Assembly (NCBI GenBank): GCA_020633295.1
Contig: JACKDW010000004.1
Location: forward strand, 434,001-498,000
From: Myxococcales bacterium
Lineage (GTDB): Bacteria; Myxococcota_A; Polyangia; Nannocystales; Nannocystaceae
Length of the DNA stretch: 64,000 nucleotides
Direction: 5' to 3'
Part shown: positions 50,437-64,000 of the stretch, one piece after another
Layout of the letters: each line of letters starts with the position of its first letter
Numbering within the stretch: position 1 is the first letter of the stretch
The notes under the pieces: generated by a model
The model's input: the letters and a program-made list of their open reading frames with translations, nothing else
What the model was told of the DNA's origin: nothing
Databases searched by the model: none
Position numbers and translations under genes: made by a program

Positions 50437-50491
50437 TCGATTCGCGGCAGCACGCCGCGACGGCGCTAGTCAATCTTTGCCATCTGTGGCG

Positions 50492-51490
50492 TCACGCCCC
50501 GCCGGCGCGCGTCGCCCAGCGCCGGATCAGCTGGTGCGCGATCGCCAGCGGCGGCGGGAACCACACGCTCGCGTCGCCCGCCAGCCCGCGCACCACCTCC
50601 GCGCGGGAGAACCAGCGCGCGTCCTCGAGCTCCTCGCCGTCGACCACGAGCTCCCCCGGCTGCGCGACCGCCTCGCAGCCGATCATCAGCTGCGAGGGGA
50701 ACGGCCACGGCTGGCTGGCGACGTAGCGGACGTCGCCGACGCGCGCGCCCGACTCCTCCAGCGCCTCGCGGATCACCGCCTCCTCGATCGTCTCGCCGGG
50801 CTCGACGAAGCCCGCGAGGCACGTATACATGCCGGGCGGGAAGCTCGGCTTGCGCCCCAGCAGGCACTCGTCCCCGCGGGTGATGATCATGATCACGACC
50901 GGGTCGGTGCGCGGGTAGTGGTCGGACTCGCAGGCGTCGCAGCGCCGGCGATAGCCAGCCTCGACCACGCGCGTCTCGGACCCGCAGCGCGCGCAGCGAG
51001 GGTGGGTGCGATGCCACTCGAGCATCGAGCGGGCCTGCGCGAGCGTGCCCGCGGCGTCCGGGGCGAGGCTCGGCGCGATCGAGCGCGCGTCGATGAACTT
51101 CCCGGTCCCTGCGGCCTCGGGCGCGCCCGCGGCCCAGGGCTCCGAGACGTCGATCGCGAACGCGCCGTCCCCAGCGTCGTCGACGCCGAGCAGCGCCCAC
51201 GTGGCGCCCCGCGCGAGCGCGCCCTCGACCGCCGCGCGCGCGACCCACCCGAGCGCGGCGGCGGGCGCGTCGGCGGTCTCGCACAGCGAGATCCACGGCT
51301 TGCCCCGGCGCAGGGGCAGGTACCGCGCGCGCGCGCTCGAGAGCTGCGTCTTCAGCCAGGCGTCGTCGCGGCGTCGCGCGTCAGCGCGCTCGAGCTCACC
51401 GCCGGCGAAGCCGATCGTCATGGAGGAGGAGGACGAGGAGGAGGAGGAGGACGAGGACGACGAGGACGACGACGAGGACTCAGAGGCCAC
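50492..51490 (-). CDS. nudC: NADH pyrophosphatase (Nudix hydrolase NudC) with poly-Ser leader
   Basis: Starts at GTG 51490, overlapping the upstream radical SAM stop by 11 bp, or at ATG 51421 after the poly-Ser run. The zinc ribbon CARCGSETRVV...RRCDACESDHYPRTDP and the Nudix box GFVEPGETIEEAVIREALEESG are complete, with the downstream SQPWPFPSQLMIG that marks NADH/NAD-cap pyrophosphatases (NudC). It should hydrolyse NAD(H) to NMN(H) and AMP and could decap NAD-RNA. The N-terminal domain (residues 25-160) is typical of the family. The only oddity is the leader of 19 consecutive Ser residues. Confidence 0.92.
   Translation of the reverse strand: MASESSSSSSSSSSSSSSSSSSSMTIGFAGGELERADARRRDDAWLKTQLSSARARYLPLRRGKPWISLCETADAPAAALGWVARAAVEGALARGATWALLGVDDAGDGAFAIDVSEPWAAGAPEAAGTGKFIDARSIAPSLAPDAAGTLAQARSMLEWHRTHPRCARCGSETRVVEAGYRRRCDACESDHYPRTDPVVIMIITRGDECLLGRKPSFPPGMYTCLAGFVEPGETIEEAVIREALEESGARVGDVRYVASQPWPFPSQLMIGCEAVAQPGELVVDGEELEDARWFSRAEVVRGLAGDASVWFPPPLAIAHQLIRRWATRAGGA
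51422..51478. repeat. Imperfect trinucleotide tract encoding 19 Ser
   Basis: On the plus strand this is an irregular mix of GAG, GAC and GGA steps; read from the nudC strand every codon is TCC or TCG. It lies between the two candidate nudC start codons. The tract length is a multiple of three, so gain or loss of a unit keeps the frame if GTG 51490 is used. Confidence 0.8.
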
Positions 51491-52385
51491 GGGACCACTC
51501 CGGCCGAAGCGGGATGCGCCCGCCGAGCGCCGCGTCGATGATCTCCACGATGCGCGCGCGGTCGCGGGGCAGGCGACCCGCCAGCGGCAGGTAGTTCGAC
51601 GCGTGGTTGGTGCGAAACAGCGCGTTGGTGGGCCGCGCGACGTCGACGATGGTGCGCAGCTCCGAGAGCATCCCGCGGATGTCGGGGAGCTCGAAGCGCC
51701 CGCGCAGCGACTGCTTCGCGAGCGGCGTGCCGGGCACGACCGTGGTCGTGAGCGCCGCGAAGTACTCCGGATCCATCGCGGTCACGAGCGCGCCGGTGGC
51801 CTCGGCGTGCTCGCGCGCGCGCCCGGTGCCGGCCACGCCGAGCAGCGCGATCACGCTGATCTGCATGCCGGCCGCGTGCGCGCGCTGGGCGGCGGCGACG
51901 TGCTCGGCGTGGGTCGAGCCCTTGGCGATGCGCCGCAGCGTCTCGTCGTCGCCGGACTCCGGCCCGATGTAGAGGAGCGAGAGCCCGGCCTCGCGCAGCG
52001 CGAGCAGCTCATCGTCTGTCTTCTCGAGCACGTTGCTCGCCATCGCGTAGCACGACACGCGGCGCAGCCGCGGCAGGCTCGCGCGCGCGCGCGCCAGGAT
52101 CGCGGTCCAGTGCTCCATCGGCATCCCGAGCGCGTCGCCGTCGGCCACGAACAGCTTGTCGACGCGATCGCCGGCGAGCCGCGCGGCCTCGTCGAGGTCG
52201 GCGAGCGAGTCCGCGAGCGGCCGCACGCGGTACTGCTTGTCGCGGTACATGTCGCAGTAGACGCAGCGGTTCCACGAGCAGCCGACGGTGGCCTGGAGGA
52301 TGAAGGCGTCGGCCTCCGACGGCGGGCGGTAGATCTTTCCTTCGTAGCGCATCCGGGGCCTGCGAGGCCCAATCTGGACGCTCAC
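51480..52385 (-). CDS. Radical SAM protein
   Basis: 301 residues. The iron-sulfur motif is Cys36-x4-Cys41-x2-Cys44 (ATVGCSWNRCVYCDMYRDK), the spacing typical of the ILQ-TxGCSWNxCxFC group rather than classic Cx3Cx2C. Other family features are present: LFVADGDALGMP, YIGPESGDDETLRRIAKGST and IALLGVAGTGRAREHA. Members of this group have no assigned reaction that I know of. It is coupled to nudC by an 11-bp overlap. Confidence 0.9.
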   Translation of the reverse strand: MSVQIGPRRPRMRYEGKIYRPPSEADAFILQATVGCSWNRCVYCDMYRDKQYRVRPLADSLADLDEAARLAGDRVDKLFVADGDALGMPMEHWTAILARARASLPRLRRVSCYAMASNVLEKTDDELLALREAGLSLLYIGPESGDDETLRRIAKGSTHAEHVAAAQRAHAAGMQISVIALLGVAGTGRAREHAEATGALVTAMDPEYFAALTTTVVPGTPLAKQSLRGRFELPDIRGMLSELRTIVDVARPTNALFRTNHASNYLPLAGRLPRDRARIVEIIDAALGGRIPLRPEWSRGL

Positions 52386-52486
52386 GCCGTCGCTCGCAAG
52401 CCCGCGCGGGCGTCCTCACGCGCTGTGGTACCGTTGGCGAATCCGCCCCCGGCTGGCGCCGCGGGCGAACCCAGGAGGAGAGCGGC

Positions 52487-54214
52487 ATGATCATCACGGA
52501 CGCGCGCGCGCGCTCCGGCGCGGGGCCACGGCGACTCGAGATCACGACACGGGCTCCGCGCGCGCGCGAGCCGAGCGCCGCGCGCCGCGTCGCGCCGGCC
52601 CTCGCGCTCGCGCTGACGATCGGACCCGGGGCCGCGTGCGGCGACAGCGACGGCGAGACCAGCCCGGCCAGCGAGGCCAGCGCGGTCGCGACCGCAGCGA
52701 CCGACGCGACCAACGCGACCGCCGCGACCACGAGCGTGGGCACGACGAGCGTGGGCGCGACGACCGAGGACGCGACCGAGACCGAGACCGCCGGGGCCGA
52801 CGACGGCGCGACGCTCGTGCACAGCTTCGGCACCTACTCGCTCGCGCCGGCCGAGGAGACCCAGCCCTGCGTGCAGTGGACGCTCGACAACGACGCGCCC
52901 GTCTACATCAACCGCGTCACGCTGGCCAACGACGGCGCGTTCCATCACTCCAATTGGTTCGTCGTCCCGGAGACCGAGTTCGCCGGGCCCGACGGCTTTT
53001 TTAAGTGCAGCGATCGCGGCTTCGGCGAGCTCGAGGCCGCGGTCGCGGGCACCGTGCTGTTCGCCCAGTCGACGCAGTCGCGCTGGGAGGAGCAGGACCT
53101 GCCCGAGGGCGTCGTCATCAAGGCGCCGCCGCGGCACAAGGTCATCACGAGCGCGCACCTGCTCAACCTCAGCACCGAGCCGCTCGAGACCGAGCTGCGG
53201 ATGTCGCTCGACATCATCCACCCGCGCGACGTCGACGTCGTCGCCAAGCCGTTTCGCCTGACCTACTACGACCTCGACATCCCGGCCCAGCAGCGCAGCC
53301 GCTTCACGGGCGCCTGCGAGTTCTACCAGCACTACGAGAGCACCGCCAAAGTCCCGCTCGACCTCAAGCTCTACCACGTGCTGCCCCACTACCACTACCT
53401 CGGCGACCACTTCACGCTCGAGATCATCGGCGGGCCCAACGACGGGAAGAACCTGTTCACGCTCGACGGCTTCAACGGCGACGGCAACGGCGCGACCTTC
53501 GATCCGCCCGTCGACCTGACCGGCGCCAAGGGCCTGCGCTTCACCTGCGGCTACAACAACTGGACGCCGAACAACGTCGGCTGGGGCATCGGCGACCAGG
53601 AGATGTGCGTGATGCTCGGGCTCGCCGACAGCAAGGCGCTGATGGACATCCGCGTCAGCGACGGCAGCGAGATCGTCGGCGTCGAGGACGGCGTCGTCAT
53701 GAACGAGGGGCCCTGCACCGTGCTCGCGTTCCCGCCCAACGCGGCCCAAGGCCCGCCGACGCAGGAGGAGATCGACGGGCCGCTGTACGTGCCGCCGACG
53801 CAGGACGGCGACGTCGGGCTCCCGCCGGTCGACCCCTGCGTCGACGCCGACCCGAACGTGCCGGCAGACGGCCCGGCCACGCTCACGAGCATCCGCGAGA
53901 CCATCTTCACCCCGAGCTGCACCTTCTCCGCCTGCCACGGCGGGCCGGCCTCGGTGCACGGCCTCGACCTCTCCGCCGCCGACCTCCACGGCGAGCTGCT
54001 GGGCCACGCGGTCGCGGCCGACGTCGACATCCCGCTCGTCGCGCCAGGTGACCCCGAGGGCAGCTGGCTGTACCAGCTCGTCTCGCGCTGCGAGCCCCAG
54101 GACAAGGGCGGCGTGACCAAGAGCCACATGCCCCTCAACGCGCCGACGCTGCTCGACGACCGCGCGGTCGCGAAGCTCCGCGCGTGGATCGAGGACGGCG
54201 CCCCGGCGAACTAA
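52487..54214 (+). CDS. Copper monooxygenase-like lipoprotein with C-terminal haem motif
   Basis: ATG 52487 is preceded by a strong ribosome site (AGGAGGAGAG). The signal ends TIGPGAACGD, a probable lipobox, followed by an Ala/Thr/Glu linker to about residue 105. The middle part resembles the copper type II ascorbate-dependent (PHM-like) fold, with candidate copper ligands in AFHHSNWFV (near 152) and YHVLPHYHYLGDHFTLEI (near 300), and several Cys. The last 100 residues hold a haem c motif with four residues between the cysteines (SCTFSACHGG, near 478), as in planctomycete-type cytochromes, with a likely axial Met in KSHMPLNAPTL. A surface mono-oxygenase fed by its own cytochrome is the natural reading, but substrate and activity are inferred. 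Confidence 0.8.
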   Translation: MIITDARARSGAGPRRLEITTRAPRAREPSAARRVAPALALALTIGPGAACGDSDGETSPASEASAVATAATDATNATAATTSVGTTSVGATTEDATETETAGADDGATLVHSFGTYSLAPAEETQPCVQWTLDNDAPVYINRVTLANDGAFHHSNWFVVPETEFAGPDGFFKCSDRGFGELEAAVAGTVLFAQSTQSRWEEQDLPEGVVIKAPPRHKVITSAHLLNLSTEPLETELRMSLDIIHPRDVDVVAKPFRLTYYDLDIPAQQRSRFTGACEFYQHYESTAKVPLDLKLYHVLPHYHYLGDHFTLEIIGGPNDGKNLFTLDGFNGDGNGATFDPPVDLTGAKGLRFTCGYNNWTPNNVGWGIGDQEMCVMLGLADSKALMDIRVSDGSEIVGVEDGVVMNEGPCTVLAFPPNAAQGPPTQEEIDGPLYVPPTQDGDVGLPPVDPCVDADPNVPADGPATLTSIRETIFTPSCTFSACHGGPASVHGLDLSAADLHGELLGHAVAADVDIPLVAPGDPEGSWLYQLVSRCEPQDKGGVTKSHMPLNAPTLLDDRAVAKLRAWIEDGAPAN

Positions 54215-54261
54215 TCCGCGCTTCCTCCTGCGCGCGACACGACGTCGCGCGGGCGGCCACG

Positions 54262-56240
54262 ATGGCGACCCAGGCCCCTACCCCCTCGTCCCCACACGAC
54301 GTCCGCCCGCGACGCGGCGGCGCGCTCGCGGCGTGCGTCGGGCTGCTGCTGCTGCACGTCGCGCTCACGCTCTTCACGTACCCGCCCGTCGCGCTCTTCG
54401 GTGATGAGCCCCTCGGCGCGCCGTCGGTCTACGCGGCCTACGGGCGCGTGACCGCGACGCTCGAGGCGCTCGCGCAGCCGGGCGCGCGCTGGTGGAGCGC
54501 CGCGTGGACCTACGACCCGCGCGCGCTCGCGGGCTACGCGAGCGGGCTCCCGCTCGACATGGACGTCAAGGCGCACGCGCTCGGGACGCTGCTGCTGACG
54601 CGCCTCGGGCTCGCGGCGCCGGCGGCCTACAACCTCGTCGGCGCGCTCGCGGCCCTCGCCGGCCCGCCGCTCGTGTGGCTGGCCGCGCGCGCGCTCCTGC
54701 GGCCAGGCGGGCCGCGGGAGTCGACGACGCGCGCCGAGCTGATCTCGCTCGCGCTCGCGACCTTCGTCTGGCACCTCGACTCGACCGCGCGGCTGTTCGG
54801 CGTCGCCGGCCCGACCCCGCTGTTCGCCGCCGCGTCGGCGCTGTGCGTGTACACGCTCGTCGCCTGGCACCGCGCGCTCGTCGACGAGGACGCGCCGCGC
54901 CGCGCCGCGATCGCGGCGCTCGTGCTCACGCCCGCGTGCGCGCTGCTGCACGTCAGCGCGCTGTGGGTGCTCTCCGCGCCGATCGTCGCGCTCGCGCTGC
55001 GTCAGCGGCTGCGCGGCGCACGAGGCCGGGCTCGATGGCTCCCGCTCGCCGCGCTCGCGCTCACGCTGCTCACGCTGCTGCCGTGGATCGGCCCCACGCT
55101 CGCGAACCCGACGACCGGCGGCACGGGCGGCGACGCGACGCCGTTGACCTTCGTCGCCGATCTGCTCGAGCTCACCCTCGACACCGAGCGCACCGGCCCG
55201 ATCGCGCAGCGGACCTTCTTCCGCTTCCTCGCGCTGCTCGCCGCGCTCGCGAGCGTGCTCCGCTGGCGCCGCGAGGGCGACGCGCGCTGGCTGCTGGGCG
55301 CGGTCTCACTGACCTGGCTCTTGGGGCTGGCGTACACGGGCGCGCTGCTGCCCGCGCCCGGCGCCCGCTACCGCGTCGTCGTGCCCGCCGCGCTGCTCGC
55401 CTGCGCGCTCGCAGGGCCCGCGCTCGCGCGCGTGTGCTCGCGGAGCTGGCTGCGCGCGCGCACGCCCGGCGCCCGCGCGCTCGTGCTGGTCGGCGCCGCG
55501 CTGCTGCTCCCACGCGCGGTCGACCCGGTGCTGTATCACTTGCCCGAGCTCGAGCGCGCGCTGGGCCTGCGGACCCGCGCCGTCCCGCCCGACATCGACG
55601 AGCTCGTCGCGCCCAGGACGCGCGCCCCGGCGAGCGCCGCGGCCGACTGGGGCGGCTGGACCCCCGCGAGCGCGCGCTCGCCCGCGAGCTCGAGGACGAG
55701 CTGCGCGGCGGCCCGTTCGGGCGCGTGCTCGTGCTCGAGGATCCGGCGCTCGCAGAGTACCTGTCTGCTGCGACCTCTCTCTCGATCGTCGGCCCGCGCC
55801 CGTCGCGGCGGCTCGCCGGCGCGGCCGCGGCCGTCCCCCCGCTCACCGACGAGGCCGCGCTCGCCGAGTACCTGGAGCGCTTCGCGGTCCGCTACGTCGT
55901 CGACCCGCTGCCGGTCGAGCGCGAGCTCGCGGACGCGCGCGCGCTGCTGCAGCCGCGCCGCCTGATCGAGAAGGCCTACTTCATCCACGAGGTCCGCCGC
56001 CCGACGCGCCTCGTCGCCCGCGGTCGCGCGCGCGTCGAGCAGCTCGCGCCCGGCCGCGTCGAGCTCTCCGGCGTTCGTCCGGCGCGCGGCGAGCAGGCGA
56101 TCACGCTGCGCCTGCGCCACGTCCCCGGCCTGCGCTGTGAGCCAGGCTGCGCGGCGCGGCGAGACGACGACGATCCCGAGCGGACGATCGTGGTCGGCGC
56201 GCCGACGCTGCCGCGCGCGCTCACGCTGCGCGCGCCCTGA
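54262..56240 (+). CDS. Polytopic membrane protein (one frameshift)
   Basis: ATG 54262 (MATQAPTPSSPHDVRPRRGG). About ten hydrophobic segments are visible, including LAACVGLLLLHVALTLF, YNLVGALAALAGPPLVWLAA, LPLAALALTLLTLLPWIG and VVVPAALLACALAGPALA. The protein resembles uncharacterised membrane proteins sometimes labelled 6-pyruvoyl-tetrahydropterin-synthase-related, and more loosely GT-C glycosyltransferases (an early FGDEPLGAPS loop has an acidic pair). Near 55660, at a run of five C, the frame shifts; the continuation (LDPRERALARELEDELRGGP to LPRALTLRAP) is a soluble domain. It ends 6 bp from the convergent stop at 56247. Function unknown. Confidence 0.72.
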
Positions 56241-56246
56241 GCGCGG

Positions 56247-58942
56247 TCACGCCTCGCGCGGGGCCGCGTCGTCGTCCTCGTCGAGCACCCGGATCACCCC
56301 CGCGGCGCCGTCGACCTCCACGCGCTGCCCGTCGCGCAGGCGCGCGGTCAGTCGATCGACGCCGACGACGCAGGGCTTGCCCAGCTCGCGCGCGACCACG
56401 GCCCCGTGCTGGAGCACGCCGCCGACCTCGAGCAGCACCGCGCCGGCGTTGGCGAACAGCGGCGTCCACCCGGGGTCGGTCGTGTAGGCCACGAGCACCT
56501 CGCCGGGCTCCACCGATCCCTGGGCGTCGCGGAGCAGCTTGACGCGCCCCGTCGCGTGACCGGCGGAGACCGCCATCCCGCGCAGCTCTCCGGGTCGCTC
56601 GCCGCGGTCCGGCGGCCGCAGGATCCGCCCGCGAGAGTCGATCACCGCCGGGAACGCGCGCACCTGCGTCCGCAGCTGCTCGAGGAAGCCGATCCGCGCG
56701 CGCCGTCGGGCTCGGAGCTCGAGCGCGGGCTCCCGCTCGGCGCGCTCGAGCTCGGCGAGCTCGAGGTCGAAGACGTGCGCCGCCGCGTCGAGCCGCCCGG
56801 CGCGGACGAGCGCCTCCCCGCGCGCGAGCGCCAGGCGCCGCAGCCCGTAGCCGAAGCGGACGTTGACGTGCTTGGGCGTGTCACGTGTCCCCGAGAACAT
56901 CTGTGTGGTCCGCCAGCGACGGCGCAGCCGCCAGCGCCGCAGCCACCCCGCGCGCCGCAGCGCCTCCTCGTAGGCGGCCCGCCGCGCCGCCGCGTTGCGC
57001 GCGTGGATCGCCGCGGGGTCCGCCTCCGGATCGTCCAGCGACATGCCGGCCATCTGCTGGATCGCGAGGCGCGGATCGTCGGCGTAGCGCGGGCTGGCGA
57101 GGTCCATCTCGGCCGGGCCGCGCCAGCCGAAGCGGGCCATGAACTCGTCCCACGCGCGCTGCTGCGCGGGCTCGAGCGCGCGCCGCGAGGCGCGTCGGGC
57201 CAGCGCCTCGGGTCTGCGAGCGCCTCGCGCCCGAGCGCGCGCGCGAGCCCGTGCAGCGCCGCGCCCATCTCGACCACGACGTTGCCCGGGTAGCCGCGGG
57301 AGAGCGCCGCCCGCAGGCGCGCCGCGTCGGGCCAGCGGCGCGGGATCAGGCGATCGAAGCCCGCGAGGCCGACGATCAGCGCGGGCATCAGCACCGAGAA
57401 CATGTCCCTCGCTACATGTCCCAAAAACCGAGCGCGGTACTCCGCGAGCGAGTCGGTCGAGCCCTCGAGCGCCGCGAGCCGCCGCTCGATCTCCGCGAGC
57501 CGCGCGACGTAGCGCCGGTGGGCCCGCGCGGGCGCGACGAGGCCGCGCAGGAGGTTCCACAAGAACGCGCGCAGCCGCCACAGCGCCCGCGGGATCACCC
57601 GCAGCGCCCCGAGGCCCAGCCACGGCGGGCGCGTCGTCGCGCGGTAGCGCTCGCGGTCGATGCCCTCGAACAGCTCGGCCATCAGCACGTCGGTCGCGCG
57701 CACGCCCGCCGCCATCGCCCTCGGCTTCTGCAGGTACAGCTGGTTGGAGAGGTTGGTGTACATGCGCCCGCCGGCGAACAGCAGGATCGCGTCGGCCGGC
57801 GGCAGGTCGCGCGCGACCGGGCCGATGAAGTTCTCGATCAGCCCGTAGAAGCTCTCCTTCATCCAGTCGAGGCCCAGCGGCGAGAGCGGCGCGTTGATCG
57901 TCAGGCCCTTCGACAGCGACGCGTCGGCGTACAGCCGGCGGCGCTCGCCGGGCGCGGTCATCAACGCGGGCGGCAGCGGCACGTGCGTCGTGATCGGGCG
58001 CGCCTGCAGCAGCCGCAGCGCGCCGCGCTCGTAGGCCCACTCGATGTCGACCGGCCGCCCGAGCCGCGCCTCGACGTCGCCGATCAGCTCGCACAGCTCG
58101 CGCAGCTGCGCGTCGGTGAGCGAGGGCGCCGCGCGCTCCTCGGGCGTGGCGTCGCGCTCGCGCGTGCCGCCCTCGGCGTGCAGCCGGATCGCGCTCCGCT
58201 TGTCGCCGAGCTGGCGCTCGAGCGCCGCGCCGGTGAGTCGATCGACGACGAAGTGATCGGGCGTCACGCGCCCGGCGACGACCGCCTCGCCCAGGCCCCA
58301 GCTCGCGTCGATCACGAGCTCGTCGTGGTCGTTGGTCACGGGGTTGAGCGAGAAGCCGACGCCCGCGACGTCGCTGGCGAGCTGGCGCTGGACCACGACC
58401 GCGATGCTCGGCGCGAACACCTCGAGCCCGCGCGCGCGCTTGTAGTGCAGCACCCGCGCGTCCAGGCTCGAGACGAAGCAGCGCCGCAGCGCGTCGGCCA
58501 GCGCCGCGTCGTCTTCAACCTGAACGCCAAGACAGGTCGTGTAGCCGCCCGCGAACGACGCGCCGGCGAGGTCCTCGTCGGGCGAGGACGAGCGCACCGC
58601 GACCAGCCCGCCGACGTCGAGCTCGCGCAGCCGCGCGCGCAGCGTGTCCAGCAGTCCCCGCAGCTCCTCGGCGCGCGCGAGCGCGTCGGCCCGGGTCTTC
58701 AGCGCGCCCGTGAGCGCCGCCCAGCGCTCCGGCGGCGCCCCGCGCAGCGCGGCCCACTCGGGCGTCTCGCGCAGGCGCGCGAACCACGGCGCGAACCACT
58801 CGGCCGTCACGATCGCGCCGGGCGGGACCGGCAGCCCCGCGCGCGCCAGCTGCATGAGCGCGAGCCCCTTGCCGCCGACGCGGGTGAGCGCGGCCGGCTC
58901 GTCGCCGGGGAACGCGACGACGCTCGTGGAGACCTGGCTCAT
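56247..58942 (-). CDS. Rifampin phosphotransferase-like enzyme (one frameshift)
   Basis: About 898 codons, the size of rifampin phosphotransferases. N-terminal ATP-grasp/PPDK-type domain: VGGKGLALMQLARAGLPVPP, LVAVRSSSPDEDLAGASFAG, DASWGLGEAVVAGRVTPDHF and DIEWAYERGALRLLQARPI. A long helical substrate-binding region follows. The C-terminal swivelling PEP-utilising domain has its catalytic His in GGVLQHGAVVARELGKP (codon 56406-56408). Near 57210 the frame shifts once; both sides align with the same family. The enzyme would transfer phosphate from ATP via the His to an organic acceptor; rifampin is one possibility, but an endogenous natural product is equally likely. The start overlaps the upstream regulator's stop (ATGA). 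Confidence 0.85.
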
Positions 58943-59424
58943 GCGTCATCCTCCTCGACGCGCGCGCGTCGCTCGTCCCGCCAGCGCTCGAGCAGCCCCG
59001 GCAGCTCCCGCTCCCAAAACCCGTACAGCGCGACCAGCTCGCGCAGCCGCCGGGTCCGCGGCGGCGCGGCGCCGTCGCGCGCCAGCAGCCGCAGCCCCTG
59101 CTCCCCGAGCGCGCGCGTCTCCGCCATGGCGCGGACCCGCAGCGCGAGCTTGCGCTCGAAGCCGTCGTCGCTCAGCGCGTAGTAGGTCACGCGCTCGCCC
59201 GGCCGCCCCACGCGTCGGATCGTCCCCGCCGACAGCAGGAGGCGCGTCATCGCGCTGATCGAGCCCTTGCTGACCCCGAGCTCGACGGCGAGCTGCCCGG
59301 CCGAGCGCTCCGGCGGGTCGCAGACGAGCAGCAGCCCGAGGATCCGACCGGCGATGCGTGGGAGCCCGCCGCGTTCGAAGTGCAGCGCGACGTCCTCGAT
59401 GTACTGCGCGAGCGCGTCGGACAC
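58939..59424 (-). CDS. GbsR/MarR-family transcriptional regulator
   Basis: The start chosen is GTG 59424 (MSDALAQYIEDVALHFERGG), which gives the standard family N-terminus and length (161 residues). GTG 59481 would add 19 residues and swallow the palindrome described separately. The winged helix reads LPRIAGRILGLLLVCDPPER, SAGQLAVELGVSKGSISAMT and RLLLSAGTIRRVGRPGERVT, as in GbsR-type regulators. The C-terminal helices end DERRARVEEDDA. A four-base ATGA overlap links it to the phosphotransferase gene, so the two are co-expressed, and it probably represses the operon until a ligand binds. Confidence 0.88.
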   Translation of the reverse strand: MSDALAQYIEDVALHFERGGLPRIAGRILGLLLVCDPPERSAGQLAVELGVSKGSISAMTRLLLSAGTIRRVGRPGERVTYYALSDDGFERKLALRVRAMAETRALGEQGLRLLARDGAAPPRTRRLRELVALYGFWERELPGLLERWRDERRARVEEDDA

Positions 59425-59450
59425 GTCGAACAGCCTGGTCGATTCACCGA

Positions 59451-59468
59451 GTTCAGTCAATACTGAAC
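59451..59468. promoter_or_regulatory. Palindromic operator candidate upstream of the GbsR-type gene
   Basis: GTTCAGTCAATACTGAAC has perfect 7-bp arms (GTTCAGT and ACTGAAC) around four bases. It lies 27-44 bp upstream of the chosen start GTG 59424, where an autorepressor would bind. Read on the minus strand it includes TTGACT, a possible -35 box. Confidence 0.55.
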
Positions 59469-59709
59469 TTTCTATTCTCACGCGACCTTCGCGGCCTGCG
59501 GCCCTGCGGACTGGAGCGCGCGGGCGCGCGTGGTTGGCGACATGTCTCAATCGACATGGAGCGATCGCGCGGACGCGCGTGACCGCGCGACGCGGCCGCG
59601 CGACGCGACCGCGCCTCGCCGACGACGCCGGCGCGAGGCGCCTCCACGCGCCGGCGCGCGGCAAGCCGCGCGTCGGCGTCGCGCGACTCGAGCGCAGTAC
59701 TATCGTCTC

Positions 59710-64000
<4,291 letters not shown>

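Noticed and set aside
45184..50469. Open frame of 1,761 codons on the plus strand opposite the cyclase and HGD kinase genes
   Set aside because: Arg/Ala/Asp/Gly-only composition with no motif; it is the antisense of two well-supported genes and is kept open by high GC content.

Overview
The window is very GC-rich, has strong G/C third-position codon bias, and is packed with Hanks-type Ser/Thr protein kinases (seven loci in 64 kb). It also carries secreted lipoproteins whose lipobox is followed by long Ser/Thr/Gly/Glu linkers, and PAS, REC, cyclase and STAND signalling fusions. Together this points to a myxobacterium (Myxococcota), most likely of the Nannocystis/Plesiocystis/Haliangium type. 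That placement is inferred from gene style; there is no rRNA or other marker here. I see no tRNA, rRNA, CRISPR array or recognisable transposase.

Layout. 1-2784 (-): kinase-TPR receptor, cut by the window edge. 2975-5930 (+): VWA-domain lipoprotein. 6036-6879 (-): SAM-dependent methyltransferase lipoprotein. 6975-12464 (+): kinase/AAA-ATPase/GAF/histidine-kinase hybrid riddled with frameshifts. 12557-14275 (+): an unknown secreted protein and a DUF4291 protein. 14748-21395 (+): a kinase-TPR gene cut exactly at its HRDFKPDN motif by about 3.9 kb of foreign DNA, which carries a GH31 glycosidase lipoprotein (-) and a phytochelatin-synthase-like enzyme (+). 21447-26507: parallel beta-helix lipoprotein, unknown protein, hotdog thioesterase, REC-LuxR regulator and DUF1554-like lipoprotein. 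26733-32309 (-): kinase-TIR-STAND-WD40 giant. 32362-35443: small unknown protein, SGNH hydrolase and VHL-beta-domain protein. 35585-39313 (-): kinase with beta-propeller. 39597-43039 (-): two overlapping genes for a duplicated polyprenyl synthase and a PAP2/di-iron fusion. 43185-43868: divergent toxin-antitoxin-like pair. 43892-45112 (+): metallophosphoesterase. 45133-50343 (-): kinase-TPR and PAS/REC/cyclase genes, probably one signalling operon. 50492-52385 (-): NudC and radical SAM genes, overlapping. 52487-54214 (+): copper-monooxygenase-like lipoprotein with a haem motif. 54262-56240 (+): polytopic membrane protein. 56247-59424 (-): GbsR/MarR regulator plus rifampin-phosphotransferase-like enzyme with a palindromic operator. 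59710 to the end (+): kinase with a DANKL repeat and FG-GAP motifs.

The main themes are signal reception and surface chemistry. Each kinase pairs a conserved cytosolic catalytic domain with a different C-terminal module (TPR, WD40, TIR-STAND-WD40, FG-GAP or two-component parts). The exported proteins are mostly degradative or redox lipoproteins. The most novel-looking items are the kinase-TIR-STAND-WD40 protein, the prenyl synthase/PAP2-di-iron pair and the kinase interrupted at an 11-bp direct repeat.

Several genes read through only if single-base frameshifts are allowed. Some shifts lie in C or G runs, so part of the apparent gene breakage may be sequencing error; in the hybrid kinase the shifts are so dense that real decay is also possible.
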